This document shows, piece by piece, positions 7,007 to 14,824 of a stretch of 25,044 nucleotides of DNA. The translations under genes were made by a program, and so were the position numbers. A model generated the notes under the pieces. That model saw only the letters and a list, made by a program, of their open reading frames with translations. It did no database searches and had not been told where the DNA came from. Source of the DNA: an uncultured Flavobacterium sp. (GTDB taxonomy: Bacteria; Bacteroidota; Bacteroidia; Flavobacteriales; Flavobacteriaceae); assembly GCF_946481155.1 (NCBI RefSeq), contig NZ_CAMLMK010000039.1, positions 1 to 25,044 of the forward strand. The letters are read 5' to 3'. Numbering within the stretch: the stretch's first letter is position 1; each line of letters starts with the position of its first letter.

Positions 7007-7806
7007 TGAACAGCAGAGAGTATATAGAAAGTGGTGTTTTAGAGCTTTATGTTTTCGGAAAACTTTCTGAAGCAGAAGCGATTGAAGTACAACAAATGGC
7101 CGCAGACAGTCCCGCCATCCGCACAGAAATAGCTGCGATCGAAAAAGCAGTAATCAACCTGGCGCATAGTGTGTCCCCAAATATTTCATCTGAAACCTAT
7201 GACAAAATCCGTCAGGAGCTCCTTGGAAACAATCTAAAAGTCGTCAAAAAGAAATCGAAAACCAACTGGTCACAATATATGGGCTGGGCGGCTTCCATCG
7301 TTATTTTGTTAGGAGCAGGCTACCTGTACATTTATATGAATGATCAAATGGATGGCATTATCAATATAGAAAGAGAGAAAAACAAATCGGAGTTTGATAA
7401 AATGCAGCAAACGATTGTAACGCTTGAGGATAAAAATAAAGCTTCCGAAAATATTCTGAATATCATCCGCGATAAAAATAATGTAATGGTAGTCCTGGGA
7501 GGTCAGGCCGCAGCACCAACAGCACTTGCTAAAGTATATTGGAATAAAGCCACTCAGGAAGTGTACATCGACGCTGAAGGTTTACCGGAAGCTCCTCAAG
7601 GAATGGTCTATCAGGTTTGGTCACTGAAAATGGATCCTCTTACACCGACCAGCATTGGACTATTAGACAAAGCCACGGCGGATACGTCCAGGATGTATAA
7701 AGTGGACAAAACCTATGATGCAGAAGCCTTCGGAATTACTTTGGAACCGGAAGGCGGAAGCGCTATGCCAACCATGGACCAATTATATACTTTAGGAAAA
7801 GTATAA
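7006..7806 (+). CDS. Membrane anti-sigma factor, RskA (anti-sigma-K) family
   Basis: 266 residues, one membrane span. The N-terminal cytoplasmic part (1-85; ESGVLELYVFGKLSEAEA) is a zinc-free anti-sigma-like domain expected to hold the coupled sigma factor. The transmembrane helix is at about 90-111 (WAASIVILLGAGYLYIYM). A short coiled-coil stretch (113-155) leads to the C-terminal RskA domain (about 160-266) with VYWN, GMVYQVWSL, ITLEPEGGS and the ending LYTLGKV. In the family, regulated proteolysis at the membrane frees the sigma factor. The C-terminal domain would be periplasmic. A terminator follows at 7828, so the operon is probably just these two genes. Confidence 0.92.
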   Translation: MNSREYIESGVLELYVFGKLSEAEAIEVQQMAADSPAIRTEIAAIEKAVINLAHSVSPNISSETYDKIRQELLGNNLKVVKKKSKTNWSQYMGWAASIVILLGAGYLYIYMNDQMDGIINIEREKNKSEFDKMQQTIVTLEDKNKASENILNIIRDKNNVMVVLGGQAAAPTALAKVYWNKATQEVYIDAEGLPEAPQGMVYQVWSLKMDPLTPTSIGLLDKATADTSRMYKVDKTYDAEAFGITLEPEGGSAMPTMDQLYTLGKV

Positions 7807-7827
7807 TGATAGAAATTACATACCCTG

Positions 7828-7867
7828 AAGCCTCAAATATTATTCACTTTTTTGAGGTTTTATTTTT
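7828..7867 (+). terminator. Intrinsic terminator of the sigma/anti-sigma operon
   Basis: CCTCAAA (7831-7837) pairs with TTTGAGG (7851-7857) around a 13-base loop. Three further pairs extend it outward to 7828/7860, and TTTTATTTTT follows. Confidence 0.8.
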
Positions 7868-7879
7868 AGCAAAACCGTT

Positions 7880-8572
7880 ATGAAAAAGAAACTGGTTATT
7901 CTTTCCGGAGCAGGAATGAGCGCCGAAAGTGGCCTGAAAACATTTAGAGATGCCGACGGACTCTGGGAAGGTCATGACATTATGGAAGTCGCTTCTCCCA
8001 TCGGTTGGGCAAAAAATCCGGAATTGGTACTTGATTTTTACAATAAACGCCGCGCACAGCTTTTGGAAGCGCACCCCAACCAAGGCCACCAAATTCTGGC
8101 CGAACTGGAACAGGAATTTGATGTTGCCATTATCACCCAAAACGTCGACGATTTACACGAACGTGCCGGAAGTACAAATGTACTGCACCTTCATGGAGAG
8201 TTATTTAAAGTACGTAGCACCAAACTGCACGATTTAATCTTCGAATGGAAAACAGATTTGCATTTGGGAGAACTTGATTCTGAAGGTAATCAGCTCCGTC
8301 CTCATATTGTCTGGTTTGGCGAAGAAGTTCCTGCCATTGAAGAAGCTGTTCAGATTGTTCAGGAAGCGGATATCGTAATCGTAATCGGTACTTCTTTGCA
8401 AGTTTATCCAGCTGCGAGCGTCATCCATTTTGCCGGCGATGAAGTTCCGGTTTATTATATCGATCCAAAGCCCGCAACCTTATATGATATCGCAAATCCG
8501 GTAACGGTGATCCCCATGAATGCAAGCGAAGGAATGTTGTTTTTAAAGGAACAACTGCGATTTTTAAAGTAA
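7880..8572 (+). CDS. cobB: Sirtuin family NAD-dependent protein deacylase, cysteine-free (CobB-like)
   Basis: 230 residues. The Rossmann-fold NAD site is intact: GAGMSAESG (10-18), TFRD (21-24), TQNVDDLHERAG (86-97) and the catalytic histidine H105 in LHGE. Y54 with R57 in FYNKRR matches the acyl-pocket Tyr/Arg pair of class III (SIRT5/CobB-like) sirtuins, which favour negatively charged acyl groups such as succinyl. The small-domain segment between H105 and RPHIVWFGE (140-148) has none of the four zinc cysteines, and the whole protein has no cysteine. Known CobB enzymes remove acetyl or succinyl groups from lysines in the cytosol. The stop overlaps the ATG of the FAD monooxygenase by one base (TAATG at 8570-8574), so the two are coupled. 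Confidence 0.93.
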   Translation: MKKKLVILSGAGMSAESGLKTFRDADGLWEGHDIMEVASPIGWAKNPELVLDFYNKRRAQLLEAHPNQGHQILAELEQEFDVAIITQNVDDLHERAGSTNVLHLHGELFKVRSTKLHDLIFEWKTDLHLGELDSEGNQLRPHIVWFGEEVPAIEEAVQIVQEADIVIVIGTSLQVYPAASVIHFAGDEVPVYYIDPKPATLYDIANPVTVIPMNASEGMLFLKEQLRFLK

Positions 8573-9726
8573 TGAATAATCTCCAAAAAAACATGCAATT
8601 ACCAGAAGCAGTGACGATAATCGGAGCAGGAATTGGCGGACTGACAACCGCGTTAACACTTCAGCAAAAAGGATTGCAGGTAACTGTTTTCGAAGCCTCC
8701 CCGGAAATTAAACCCGTCGGCGCAGGAATCATAATTGCAAACAACGCAATGCAGGTATTTCAAAAACTGGGCATTCAGGATAAAATTGAAAAAGCCGGAA
8801 ACAAAATTTCTTATATAAAAATTACCGATGCACAACTAAAACCTATTTCCGTAGTAGATTTAAAGGAATACGAGAAAAAACATGCCGTTCACAACATTGC
8901 GATTCATAGGGGCAAATTGCAAAAAATACTGGCTGATGAAGTCGGTTATGAAAACATCAGGCTTTCAAAGCGACTTTCAAAAATTGAGAAGAAAGAAGTA
9001 TTTAAACTAACTTTCGAAGACAATTCAACGTTCGAAAGTAAACTCGTAATTGGTGCCGATGGCATAAAATCGGTCGTTCGGAACCAGCTTTTTGAAAAAA
9101 GTACCTTGAGAGATGCCAGACAAATTTGCTGGAGAGGCATCTGCGACATGAAACTGCCGGAAAAATATCATACCGAAATCAATGAAGCCTGGGGGAAAGG
9201 AAAACGATTCGGCTTTGTGAAAATCAGTGAGGCAAAAGTATATTGGTTTGCTTTGATAAATGCAAAAAATGCTATATTAGGCGAGCAAAACGTGATAGAA
9301 CTGTTCAGCGACTTTCACGTTGATATTCAAAACATAATTGCTGCAACTCCTGAGAATCAGATTATCATAAGTGACATCATGGATCTAAAGCCGATTGACA
9401 AATGGCAGAATGAAAATGTCTGTTTAATTGGTGATGCCGCTCATGCCACAACCCCAAATTTAGGGCAAGGTGCCTGCCAGGCCGTTGAAGATGCTTATGT
9501 TTTAGGAAGACTTCTGGAGAGCGGAATGCCAATTGAAAATACGTTTAAATATTATGAGAAAGCCCGACGCAAAAAAGCACATGCCATCGTAAATACCAGC
9601 TGGACTTTTGGAAAAATGGCACATATGGAAAACGAGTTTGGCATTTGGCTACGCAATATCTTTTTAAGAAACTTACCAAAAGCAGTACAAAGAAAACATA
9701 TGAACGCCCTTTTTAAGCTGGATTAA
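8572..9726 (+). CDS. FAD-dependent aromatic-type monooxygenase (UbiH/PHBH superfamily)
   Basis: 384 residues from the overlapping ATG; a second ATG at 8593 (residue 8, just before the first beta strand) is also plausible. The FAD-binding fold has GAGIGG (18-23) with the acidic residue E41 ending strand 2, the DG-type motif GADGIKSVVR (161-170), and the second FAD motif IGDAAHATTPNLGQGA (286-301). These group A flavoprotein hydroxylases use NADPH and O2 to oxygenate aromatic or polyketide-like substrates. Flavobacterial members include TetX-like and kynurenine-monooxygenase-like proteins, but the substrate cannot be inferred. The C-terminal region (about 340-384) is basic and amphipathic. The pairing with the sirtuin gives no obvious shared pathway. 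Confidence 0.88.
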   Translation: MNNLQKNMQLPEAVTIIGAGIGGLTTALTLQQKGLQVTVFEASPEIKPVGAGIIIANNAMQVFQKLGIQDKIEKAGNKISYIKITDAQLKPISVVDLKEYEKKHAVHNIAIHRGKLQKILADEVGYENIRLSKRLSKIEKKEVFKLTFEDNSTFESKLVIGADGIKSVVRNQLFEKSTLRDARQICWRGICDMKLPEKYHTEINEAWGKGKRFGFVKISEAKVYWFALINAKNAILGEQNVIELFSDFHVDIQNIIAATPENQIIISDIMDLKPIDKWQNENVCLIGDAAHATTPNLGQGACQAVEDAYVLGRLLESGMPIENTFKYYEKARRKKAHAIVNTSWTFGKMAHMENEFGIWLRNIFLRNLPKAVQRKHMNALFKLD

Positions 9727-9836
9727 ATTTCTGATTTTCGTAGGAATTATCCACTTCCACTTCAATTCTTTTCGCTAAATTTACAGTACACTAAGCCTGA
9801 CTGTTAATTTGTTATCAACCGGAAAAGTAACGCAAA

Positions 9837-10079
9837 ATGATATATCTTGAGGACATAAATATATTTATTTTGATTGCGATGGGCCTATTTTGCGGTATCA
9901 TAATCTTGTGGGCCTATTCCCTGGACCAGAAAGGAAGAAGAAAACTTCATGCAAAAGGTCTTGAAAGAGAACTTCCTTCTAAAATGCGGTATTGGAGAAC
10001 GTATGGAAGCGCAGCTTTGGGCATACTGCTTATTAGTATCGAATTGGTAAAAAGGCTATGCAAACACCTGTTCATCTGA
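9837..10079 (+). CDS. Small two-helix membrane protein, unknown function
   Basis: 80 residues. Helix 1 is about 8-28 (IFILIAMGLFCGIIILWAYSL). A basic loop with RRKLHAKGLERELPSK follows, then helix 2 at about 56-73 (SAALGILLISIELV). No family recognised. It is the first of four plus-strand envelope genes. Its ATG lies 110 bases after the monooxygenase stop, and a stem-loop follows right after its own stop. Confidence 0.6.
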   Translation: MIYLEDINIFILIAMGLFCGIIILWAYSLDQKGRRKLHAKGLERELPSKMRYWRTYGSAALGILLISIELVKRLCKHLFI

Positions 10080-10080
10080 A

Positions 10081-10119
10081 AATAGCTACTTTCAACCCTT
10101 TCAACTTCTGAAAGCTATT
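10081..10119 (+). terminator. Stem-loop after the 80-residue membrane protein gene (weak terminator or processing site)
   Basis: AATAGC (10081-10086) pairs with GCTATT (10114-10119), and TTTCA (10090-10094) with TGAAA (10109-10113). There is a 3-base bulge and a 14-base loop. No T-tract follows, so it is not a standard intrinsic terminator. Confidence 0.35.
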
Positions 10120-10159
10120 AAATAATCGTAATTTTAACAACGAAGAAGAAAACCGTTAA

Positions 10160-10642
10160 ATGTATAAAATTCCAGCCCTCACACTACTGCTGCTACTGTG
10201 CTCCTGTACAAAAGAGAAAACGTTTTATTTCAAAACAGATAATGCCGAAGGATTGACCGCTGCGTCAGTTTTTCTCATAAAAGGAATTGAGATTGGAGAA
10301 ATTGAAAAAATAGAACTTACTCCCCGTGGTCAGATTTTGATTGAAGCAAGTATTAAAAGCGAGCTAATGATTCCCGAAGATTCAGAATTCAGAATTGCGA
10401 ATGCCGGATTAACCGACCCTAAAATCATCGATGTAAAACTGGGAAACAGCAAAAAAATGATTTCCGAAACAGATACCATTAAGCTGTTAAACGAAAAATC
10501 AATCTCAAACGATTCCTTAATTAACGGGATGACAAAAATCGTCGATAAGGTTTTGAAAACGGATAAAAACGATTCCATACTCAGGGAATTAGAAAGATTG
10601 AATGAAAAGCTTGAAAAACTTAAGAATCAGCAACAAAAATAA
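10160..10642 (+). CDS. Short MCE (MlaD-like) domain lipoprotein
   Basis: 160 residues. The N-terminus has a lipobox LLLCSC, with C16 (or C14) as the probable lipidated cysteine. A single MCE-like domain spans about 24-100, with NAEGLTAASVFLIKGIEIGE followed by KIEL; this is the GL...KGI.IG.I pattern of MlaD/MCE proteins that form lipid-transport rings. A charged helical tail (105-160) ending LERLNEKLEKLKNQQQK looks coiled-coil. Family members normally have a single N-terminal transmembrane helix and work with an ABC permease and ATPase. No mlaE or mlaF homolog is in this window, and lipid anchoring is less usual. A role in envelope lipid handling is plausible but not shown. Confidence 0.75.
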   Translation: MYKIPALTLLLLLCSCTKEKTFYFKTDNAEGLTAASVFLIKGIEIGEIEKIELTPRGQILIEASIKSELMIPEDSEFRIANAGLTDPKIIDVKLGNSKKMISETDTIKLLNEKSISNDSLINGMTKIVDKVLKTDKNDSILRELERLNEKLEKLKNQQQK

Positions 10643-10643
10643 A

Positions 10644-10651
10644 TAACTTTG
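10644..10651 (+). promoter_or_regulatory. Bacteroidetes -7 box just upstream of the 101-residue membrane protein gene
   Basis: TAACTTTG, an exact TAnnTTTG, starts one base after the upstream stop codon and ends 11 bases before the next ATG. The leader would be only a few bases. No -33 box was found. Confidence 0.4.
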
Positions 10652-10662
10652 AAATCTAAGTT

Positions 10663-10968
10663 ATGTCAAGATTTTTTGAAAAAACAATGGAAATAATAGG
10701 GTGGCTGCAAATTGTAGCTTCTCCCCTTTTGTTCGGAACTTTCATCGGAGCATTTATATATTTCCGAAACCCATCCGCTACAAATTTAATTATCGCTTTG
10801 CTTCTTATACTGACAGGATTGATAGTGGGCATCCTTTACGCTACTAAAATCTGGAAAACTAAAGGCACGATGTCCTTTTTATCAAACGTAAGCGCAACAC
10901 CTGATTTTGACGAAAAAGAACCACAAAATAAATCCGCAAAAAAGAGTAATTTTACCCCAAAACCATAG
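10663..10968 (+). CDS. Small two-helix membrane protein, unknown function
   Basis: 101 residues. Helix 1 is about 12-33 (IGWLQIVASPLLFGTFIGAFIYF) and helix 2 about 41-62 (NLIIALLLILTGLIVGILYATK). A hydrophilic, lysine-rich C-terminal tail of ~35 residues follows. No family recognised. It lies 20 bases after the MCE lipoprotein and 8 bases before the next gene, so it is likely co-transcribed with the gene at 10977. Confidence 0.65.
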   Translation: MSRFFEKTMEIIGWLQIVASPLLFGTFIGAFIYFRNPSATNLIIALLLILTGLIVGILYATKIWKTKGTMSFLSNVSATPDFDEKEPQNKSAKKSNFTPKP

Positions 10969-10976
10969 CAAAAAAA

Positions 10977-12356
10977 ATGGATACTAAACTTTGGGAGGCT
11001 GTTCAGGATTTCAAACTGGACCATCCAAATGAAGAATACGGATTTTCAACCCGGCTGGCTTATGAAAATAACTGGACGCTGTTTTTTACACAAAAAGCCA
11101 TCCTGGAATACAAGAAATTCATGTATTTAGCGGCTACTGCTAATGAAATGGTTTCTCCTTCAGAAATTGTGGATATCGTCTGGCATCAGCATTTGATTTT
11201 TACGAATTCGTATACCGATTTATGTAAACTACTATCGAAAAAAATAGAACATATTCCCTCAACGCACAACAGAAGCGAAAAGGAAAAATTTTTAAAAGCT
11301 AAGCAAAGAACAAAAGAATTGTATGAGAGAAACTTCGGAAATCAGCCCAAAGAAATCTGGGAATATCACGACGAATTAAGTTCTTTGCCTTTGAATAAAA
11401 GCAGATTTGCACCTTCCAGAGTCAGTAAAATCTTTATAATAGTGACTCTCGTATCTCTTATTCCTTTTTATTTCTTACTAAAACCGATTCTCGTGAGCAT
11501 CGGAAATCCGGATTTTTTAATTTACTATGTATTTACGTCTGGCGTTACAATTGCAGCACTCGATGCGTTCATAAAGCGTAGATTCGATGCCTTACTCTGC
11601 GGTATTGAAACCAATCTGGTCATAAGCAATTTAAGCGCCTTTGAATTGGTATTCTTTCAAAAAAACAAAATTGAGCATATAACGCACGGCGTCCTGAACA
11701 ACCTGATTGCCAATCAAAAAGTAAAAGTTCTGAAGAATAACCGCTTAAACCTTCTGGATGAAACGCCTACCGATAATCCTTATGAGAACTGTGTAATTGA
11801 AATAATGAGTGAATATGAGCCAATGCCTTATCCTCAATTATCAAAATTAATTCTTAAAAAACCTCTTTTCGAGCAGTTGGAAAATTCTGTTACGCGAATT
11901 AAAGAGCATATCCTGAATTCAAAAGAATTTCAATCGGTATTTCTGATCGCTATGTCGGTTTTAGCTTTGCTTATGAGTATTGGAATCAGCAGACTTATCC
12001 TTGGAATTTCAAGAGACAAACCCATTGCCTTTTTGTTGATTTTTACTGTACTATTGTGGTGGGTATCCTACTTTTATGCCAGGAGAATGGAAAATTACTT
12101 CTTTACTCATACCCTACCCAATTCATATAAAACCAAAATCATCAACAGAAAAGAAGAAAACAGCTGGGAATGGAATTATTTTTTGGTCGGACCAGCCATT
12201 TTGATTGCTTCATTCATACCGTTGACAAATTATATCAACAGAAACAGTAACAGAAGCGGCAGCTGCGGTACAGGCTGTGGAAGTTCCTGTGGGAGTTCCT
12301 GCGGCGGTGGTGGTTGCGGCGGCGGCGGTTGTGGTGGTTGCGGTGGAGGGGATTAA
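10977..12356 (+). CDS. Multi-pass membrane protein: GRDP-like N-terminus, TIGR04222-like middle, Cys/Gly-rich tail
   Basis: 459 residues. Residues 1-130 resemble glycine-rich-domain-containing-protein-like (GRDP/DUF1399) sequences, with the hallmark VDIVWHQHLIFTNSY (W69, H70, H72). Two membrane helices follow (about 152-172, 180-198). The segment 203-265 (SNLSAFELVFF through GVLNNLIANQKVKVLK) resembles the TIGR04222 membrane-protein region. Three more helices lie at about 320-343, 350-368 and 400-420. The last ~33 residues (427-459) are almost only Gly, Cys and Ser, with nine cysteines in GC, SSC and GGGC spacings. TIGR04222 proteins commonly end in such tails. Function is unknown for the family. 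It is probably the last gene of the envelope group; no terminator is clear. Confidence 0.75.
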   Translation: MDTKLWEAVQDFKLDHPNEEYGFSTRLAYENNWTLFFTQKAILEYKKFMYLAATANEMVSPSEIVDIVWHQHLIFTNSYTDLCKLLSKKIEHIPSTHNRSEKEKFLKAKQRTKELYERNFGNQPKEIWEYHDELSSLPLNKSRFAPSRVSKIFIIVTLVSLIPFYFLLKPILVSIGNPDFLIYYVFTSGVTIAALDAFIKRRFDALLCGIETNLVISNLSAFELVFFQKNKIEHITHGVLNNLIANQKVKVLKNNRLNLLDETPTDNPYENCVIEIMSEYEPMPYPQLSKLILKKPLFEQLENSVTRIKEHILNSKEFQSVFLIAMSVLALLMSIGISRLILGISRDKPIAFLLIFTVLLWWVSYFYARRMENYFFTHTLPNSYKTKIINRKEENSWEWNYFLVGPAILIASFIPLTNYINRNSNRSGSCGTGCGSSCGSSCGGGGCGGGGCGGCGGGD

Positions 12357-12480
12357 AATCCGCTGCCGGCCTTTGCTTCCTAATTGATCTTATCACATAA
12401 ATCTTAAAATTTGAAATGGCATGATTCCAGGGAAGAAGCTAAAAAAAATTTCACTAACACATATAAATGCTCCAAATAAA

Positions 12481-12987
12481 ATGATCGAACTAAGAAACTA
12501 CAAAATCGAATACGCAGAAGAATTCGCCAATTATCGCAACAATCCAAACATTTCAGTAAACGGATTTGACAGAACACCAAATCCTTATACCGTTGCCCAT
12601 GCCACCGAATTATTCAACCAACACATCGGCAAACTGCCGGCAGAACGTTTTTTAATTTTTTACGATAATCAATTGTGCGGCGAAATCGGCATCTGGCTAA
12701 ACGAAGATATCTACAGGCTAAACGCTGAACTAGGATATTTCATAGCAGAACCCTTCTGGGGAAAAGGCATAGCAACGGAAGCCATCCGAATGATAACCGA
12801 ATATACTTTTGCCAATTTTAATATTATCCGAATAGTTGCCGGCGTGTTTGAATACAACAAAGCTTCTATGAGAGCGTTAGAGAAAAACGGGTATGTCCTG
12901 GAAAGCATTAAAAAAAATGGCGTAATCAAAAATGATAAAATCGTTGATGATTATATTTGGGTGAAATTTAAAGAGGGAAATCTGTAA
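12481..12987 (+). CDS. GNAT family N-acetyltransferase (RimJ/RimL-like)
   Basis: 168 residues from the ATG at 12481 (MIELRNYKIEYAEEF), the usual N-terminus for this family. An in-frame ATG at 12421 would add 20 residues unlike any GNAT start. The acetyl-CoA loop is PFWGKGIATEA after ELGYFIA (beta-4), and NKASMRALEKNGYVLES is the conserved helix before the last strands. NPYTVAHATELF is typical of RimJ/RimL-like proteins that act on N-termini or small amines. It transfers acetyl from acetyl-CoA; the acceptor is unknown. It stands alone between the Cys/Gly-tail protein and the TPR protein. Confidence 0.9.
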   Translation: MIELRNYKIEYAEEFANYRNNPNISVNGFDRTPNPYTVAHATELFNQHIGKLPAERFLIFYDNQLCGEIGIWLNEDIYRLNAELGYFIAEPFWGKGIATEAIRMITEYTFANFNIIRIVAGVFEYNKASMRALEKNGYVLESIKKNGVIKNDKIVDDYIWVKFKEGNL

Positions 12988-13100
12988 AAAATCATTTTGA
13001 TAAATATACTTTTTACCCTTACCAAACCAAAGAAAGCGGCACCACAGTATCAATTATTTTGCCCTAACTATTAAAATAAAATCCCAAATCATACACAAAC

Positions 13101-14165
13101 ATGAATAAACTAATTTTAATGCTACTGGCTGCCCTATTCTTTCAAAATGCAAACAGTCAAACCAATAAAGAATTAGCTTTATCTAAAGGGAAAGAAGCTA
13201 TTAAGCTGATGGATGAAGGCAAATTGGACGAAAGCATCAAATTACTGAAGGAGGCTAAAAAATTAGATTCCGAAAAATTTGACTATCCGTATGAACTGGC
13301 TTACGCCCATTATCTGAAAAAAGATTTTCATGAAGCCATAAACATCTTAGAAACCATTACCGACCACAAAAACGTACAGACACAGCTTTACCAGCTTCTG
13401 GGAAACAGCTACGACATAATCGGAAAATCAGAAAAAGCACTGGAAGTATATAACGCCGGCTTAAAAAAATTCCCGAACGCCGGATCTTTATATCTCGAGC
13501 AGGGAAATGTCTATTTAGAAAAAAACCAGCCGGAAAATGCACTTCCATTCTACGAAAAAGGAATCGAAGCCGACCCAAAATATCCTTCAAATTATTACAG
13601 GGCAACACAGATCTATTGCAATTCAACGGAAGAACTATGGGGAATGATGTATGGCGAGATTTTCATTAACCTTGAACGCAACAGCAAAAGAACTTCAGAA
13701 ATCAGCCAACTATTATTTGAAACGTATAAAAACGAAATCAAATTCACATCCGAAACGACTGCCGAAGTAAGTTTCTCCCAAAACGTAATAATGGCTGTCG
13801 ATGACAATCCTAAAGAAATAAAGCTGCCCTTTTCTTTGATATATGAACCAACATTATTACTGGCTGTCACCTCTGAAAAAGCAATCGACCTGAATTCGCT
13901 TGACCGTATCAGGACGAATTTCCTGCAGAATTATAAACAATTCGGTCATCATAAAACGCATCCAAACGTGCTGTTCGATTATCAGTACAAACTCCTGGAA
14001 AACGGGAACCTGGAAGCTTATAATTATTGGCTGCTGTCACAGGGTGATTTTGACAATTTTGACAAATGGAGAAATGCCAATAAAGACAAATGGGACAAAT
14101 TCGTTGACTGGTATACGAAAAACCCAATAAAAATCGACAACAACAATAAATTTGTCCGATACTAA
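13101..14165 (+). CDS. Secreted TPR-repeat protein
   Basis: 354 residues. The signal peptide (MNKLILMLLAALFFQNANSQ) ends near residue 20. About four tetratricopeptide-like repeats follow at ~25-58, 60-93, 94-127 and 128-160, with signatures such as GKLDESIKLLKEAKKLD, GKSEKALEVYNAGLKKFP and NQPENALPFYEKGIEADP. The C-terminal half (165-354) is not repetitive and contains a Trp/Asp-rich ending (DKWRNANKDKWDKFVDWYTK). The TPR region probably mediates protein contacts in the periplasm or at the outer membrane. The next gene, also exported, starts 23 bases downstream and may be co-transcribed. Function unknown. Confidence 0.85.
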   Translation: MNKLILMLLAALFFQNANSQTNKELALSKGKEAIKLMDEGKLDESIKLLKEAKKLDSEKFDYPYELAYAHYLKKDFHEAINILETITDHKNVQTQLYQLLGNSYDIIGKSEKALEVYNAGLKKFPNAGSLYLEQGNVYLEKNQPENALPFYEKGIEADPKYPSNYYRATQIYCNSTEELWGMMYGEIFINLERNSKRTSEISQLLFETYKNEIKFTSETTAEVSFSQNVIMAVDDNPKEIKLPFSLIYEPTLLLAVTSEKAIDLNSLDRIRTNFLQNYKQFGHHKTHPNVLFDYQYKLLENGNLEAYNYWLLSQGDFDNFDKWRNANKDKWDKFVDWYTKNPIKIDNNNKFVRY

Positions 14166-14188
14166 ATTTTAAAAAACTGCAACGGTCT

Positions 14189-14824
14189 ATGAAAAATATA
14201 TTTCTTACGCTACTGATCTTTTCCCTAAGCAGCATCGCACAAGCGCAGAACGAATATTATGTCGATGATGTGGAAAATATCGAATACGTAAATGTTCTTT
14301 ATTGTGTACATACTGACGGTACAAGCACGGTAGCTGCCAATCCTGAAACGACAACCTACAAAAACCAGACGATAATCGATCAGATCATTGCTGCCACCAG
14401 GAAAAATATTGTATCCGAAGCGAAACCGCCATCAAAAGGTAACTGCTACGAGTATAGATACAATATCCTTAACCGCAAACTAGAGAAAAGCCAGTTAAAT
14501 AAAAAAGAACTGGCGCTTATCAATAACTTCAAGACCGGAAACTATAAATATGCCGAAATTTATTTTGAAGGTGTAACCATTTCAAGAACCAATGATTTCC
14601 AAATTGAAAAAAGGAATGATGAAGTGTATAAGTACAGTATTAAATGGCCAAAGCCCGATACCTATATCCTAAATTTAGTTGAGACAAACAATAAGGAGGC
14701 AGAACACCTTCTGAATGTAAACATAACAGTAGAAATCATTAAGGTAATAAGCCCGACAAAATATCTTTACAGATCTTACGTAGATGAGACAACAAAGATA
14801 TTCGGCATAATTGAAAAAATATAA
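14189..14824 (+). CDS. Secreted protein of unknown function
   Basis: 211 residues, not recognised. A signal peptide (MKNIFLTLLIFSLSSIAQAQ) of 20 residues is clear. The mature part is about 190 residues, with two cysteines (near 43 and 88) that could form a disulfide, and an alternating beta-like C-terminal half (IYFEGVTISR, YKYSIKW, YILNLVE, VNITVEIIKV). It follows the secreted TPR protein by 23 bases. Its TAA stop shares one base with the ATG of the next acetyltransferase (TAATG at 14822-14826), so translation of the two is coupled. Confidence 0.7.
   Translation: MKNIFLTLLIFSLSSIAQAQNEYYVDDVENIEYVNVLYCVHTDGTSTVAANPETTTYKNQTIIDQIIAATRKNIVSEAKPPSKGNCYEYRYNILNRKLEKSQLNKKELALINNFKTGNYKYAEIYFEGVTISRTNDFQIEKRNDEVYKYSIKWPKPDTYILNLVETNNKEAEHLLNVNITVEIIKVISPTKYLYRSYVDETTKIFGIIEKI

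Noticed and set aside
12421..12480. 20-residue extension of the first GNAT protein
   Set aside because: The extension does not look like a GNAT N-terminus; the ATG at 12481 begins exactly at the expected first strand.
13613..14235. Antisense ORFs over the TPR gene and its downstream junction
   Set aside because: No recognisable domain, and the sense-strand genes with signal peptides explain the sequence.
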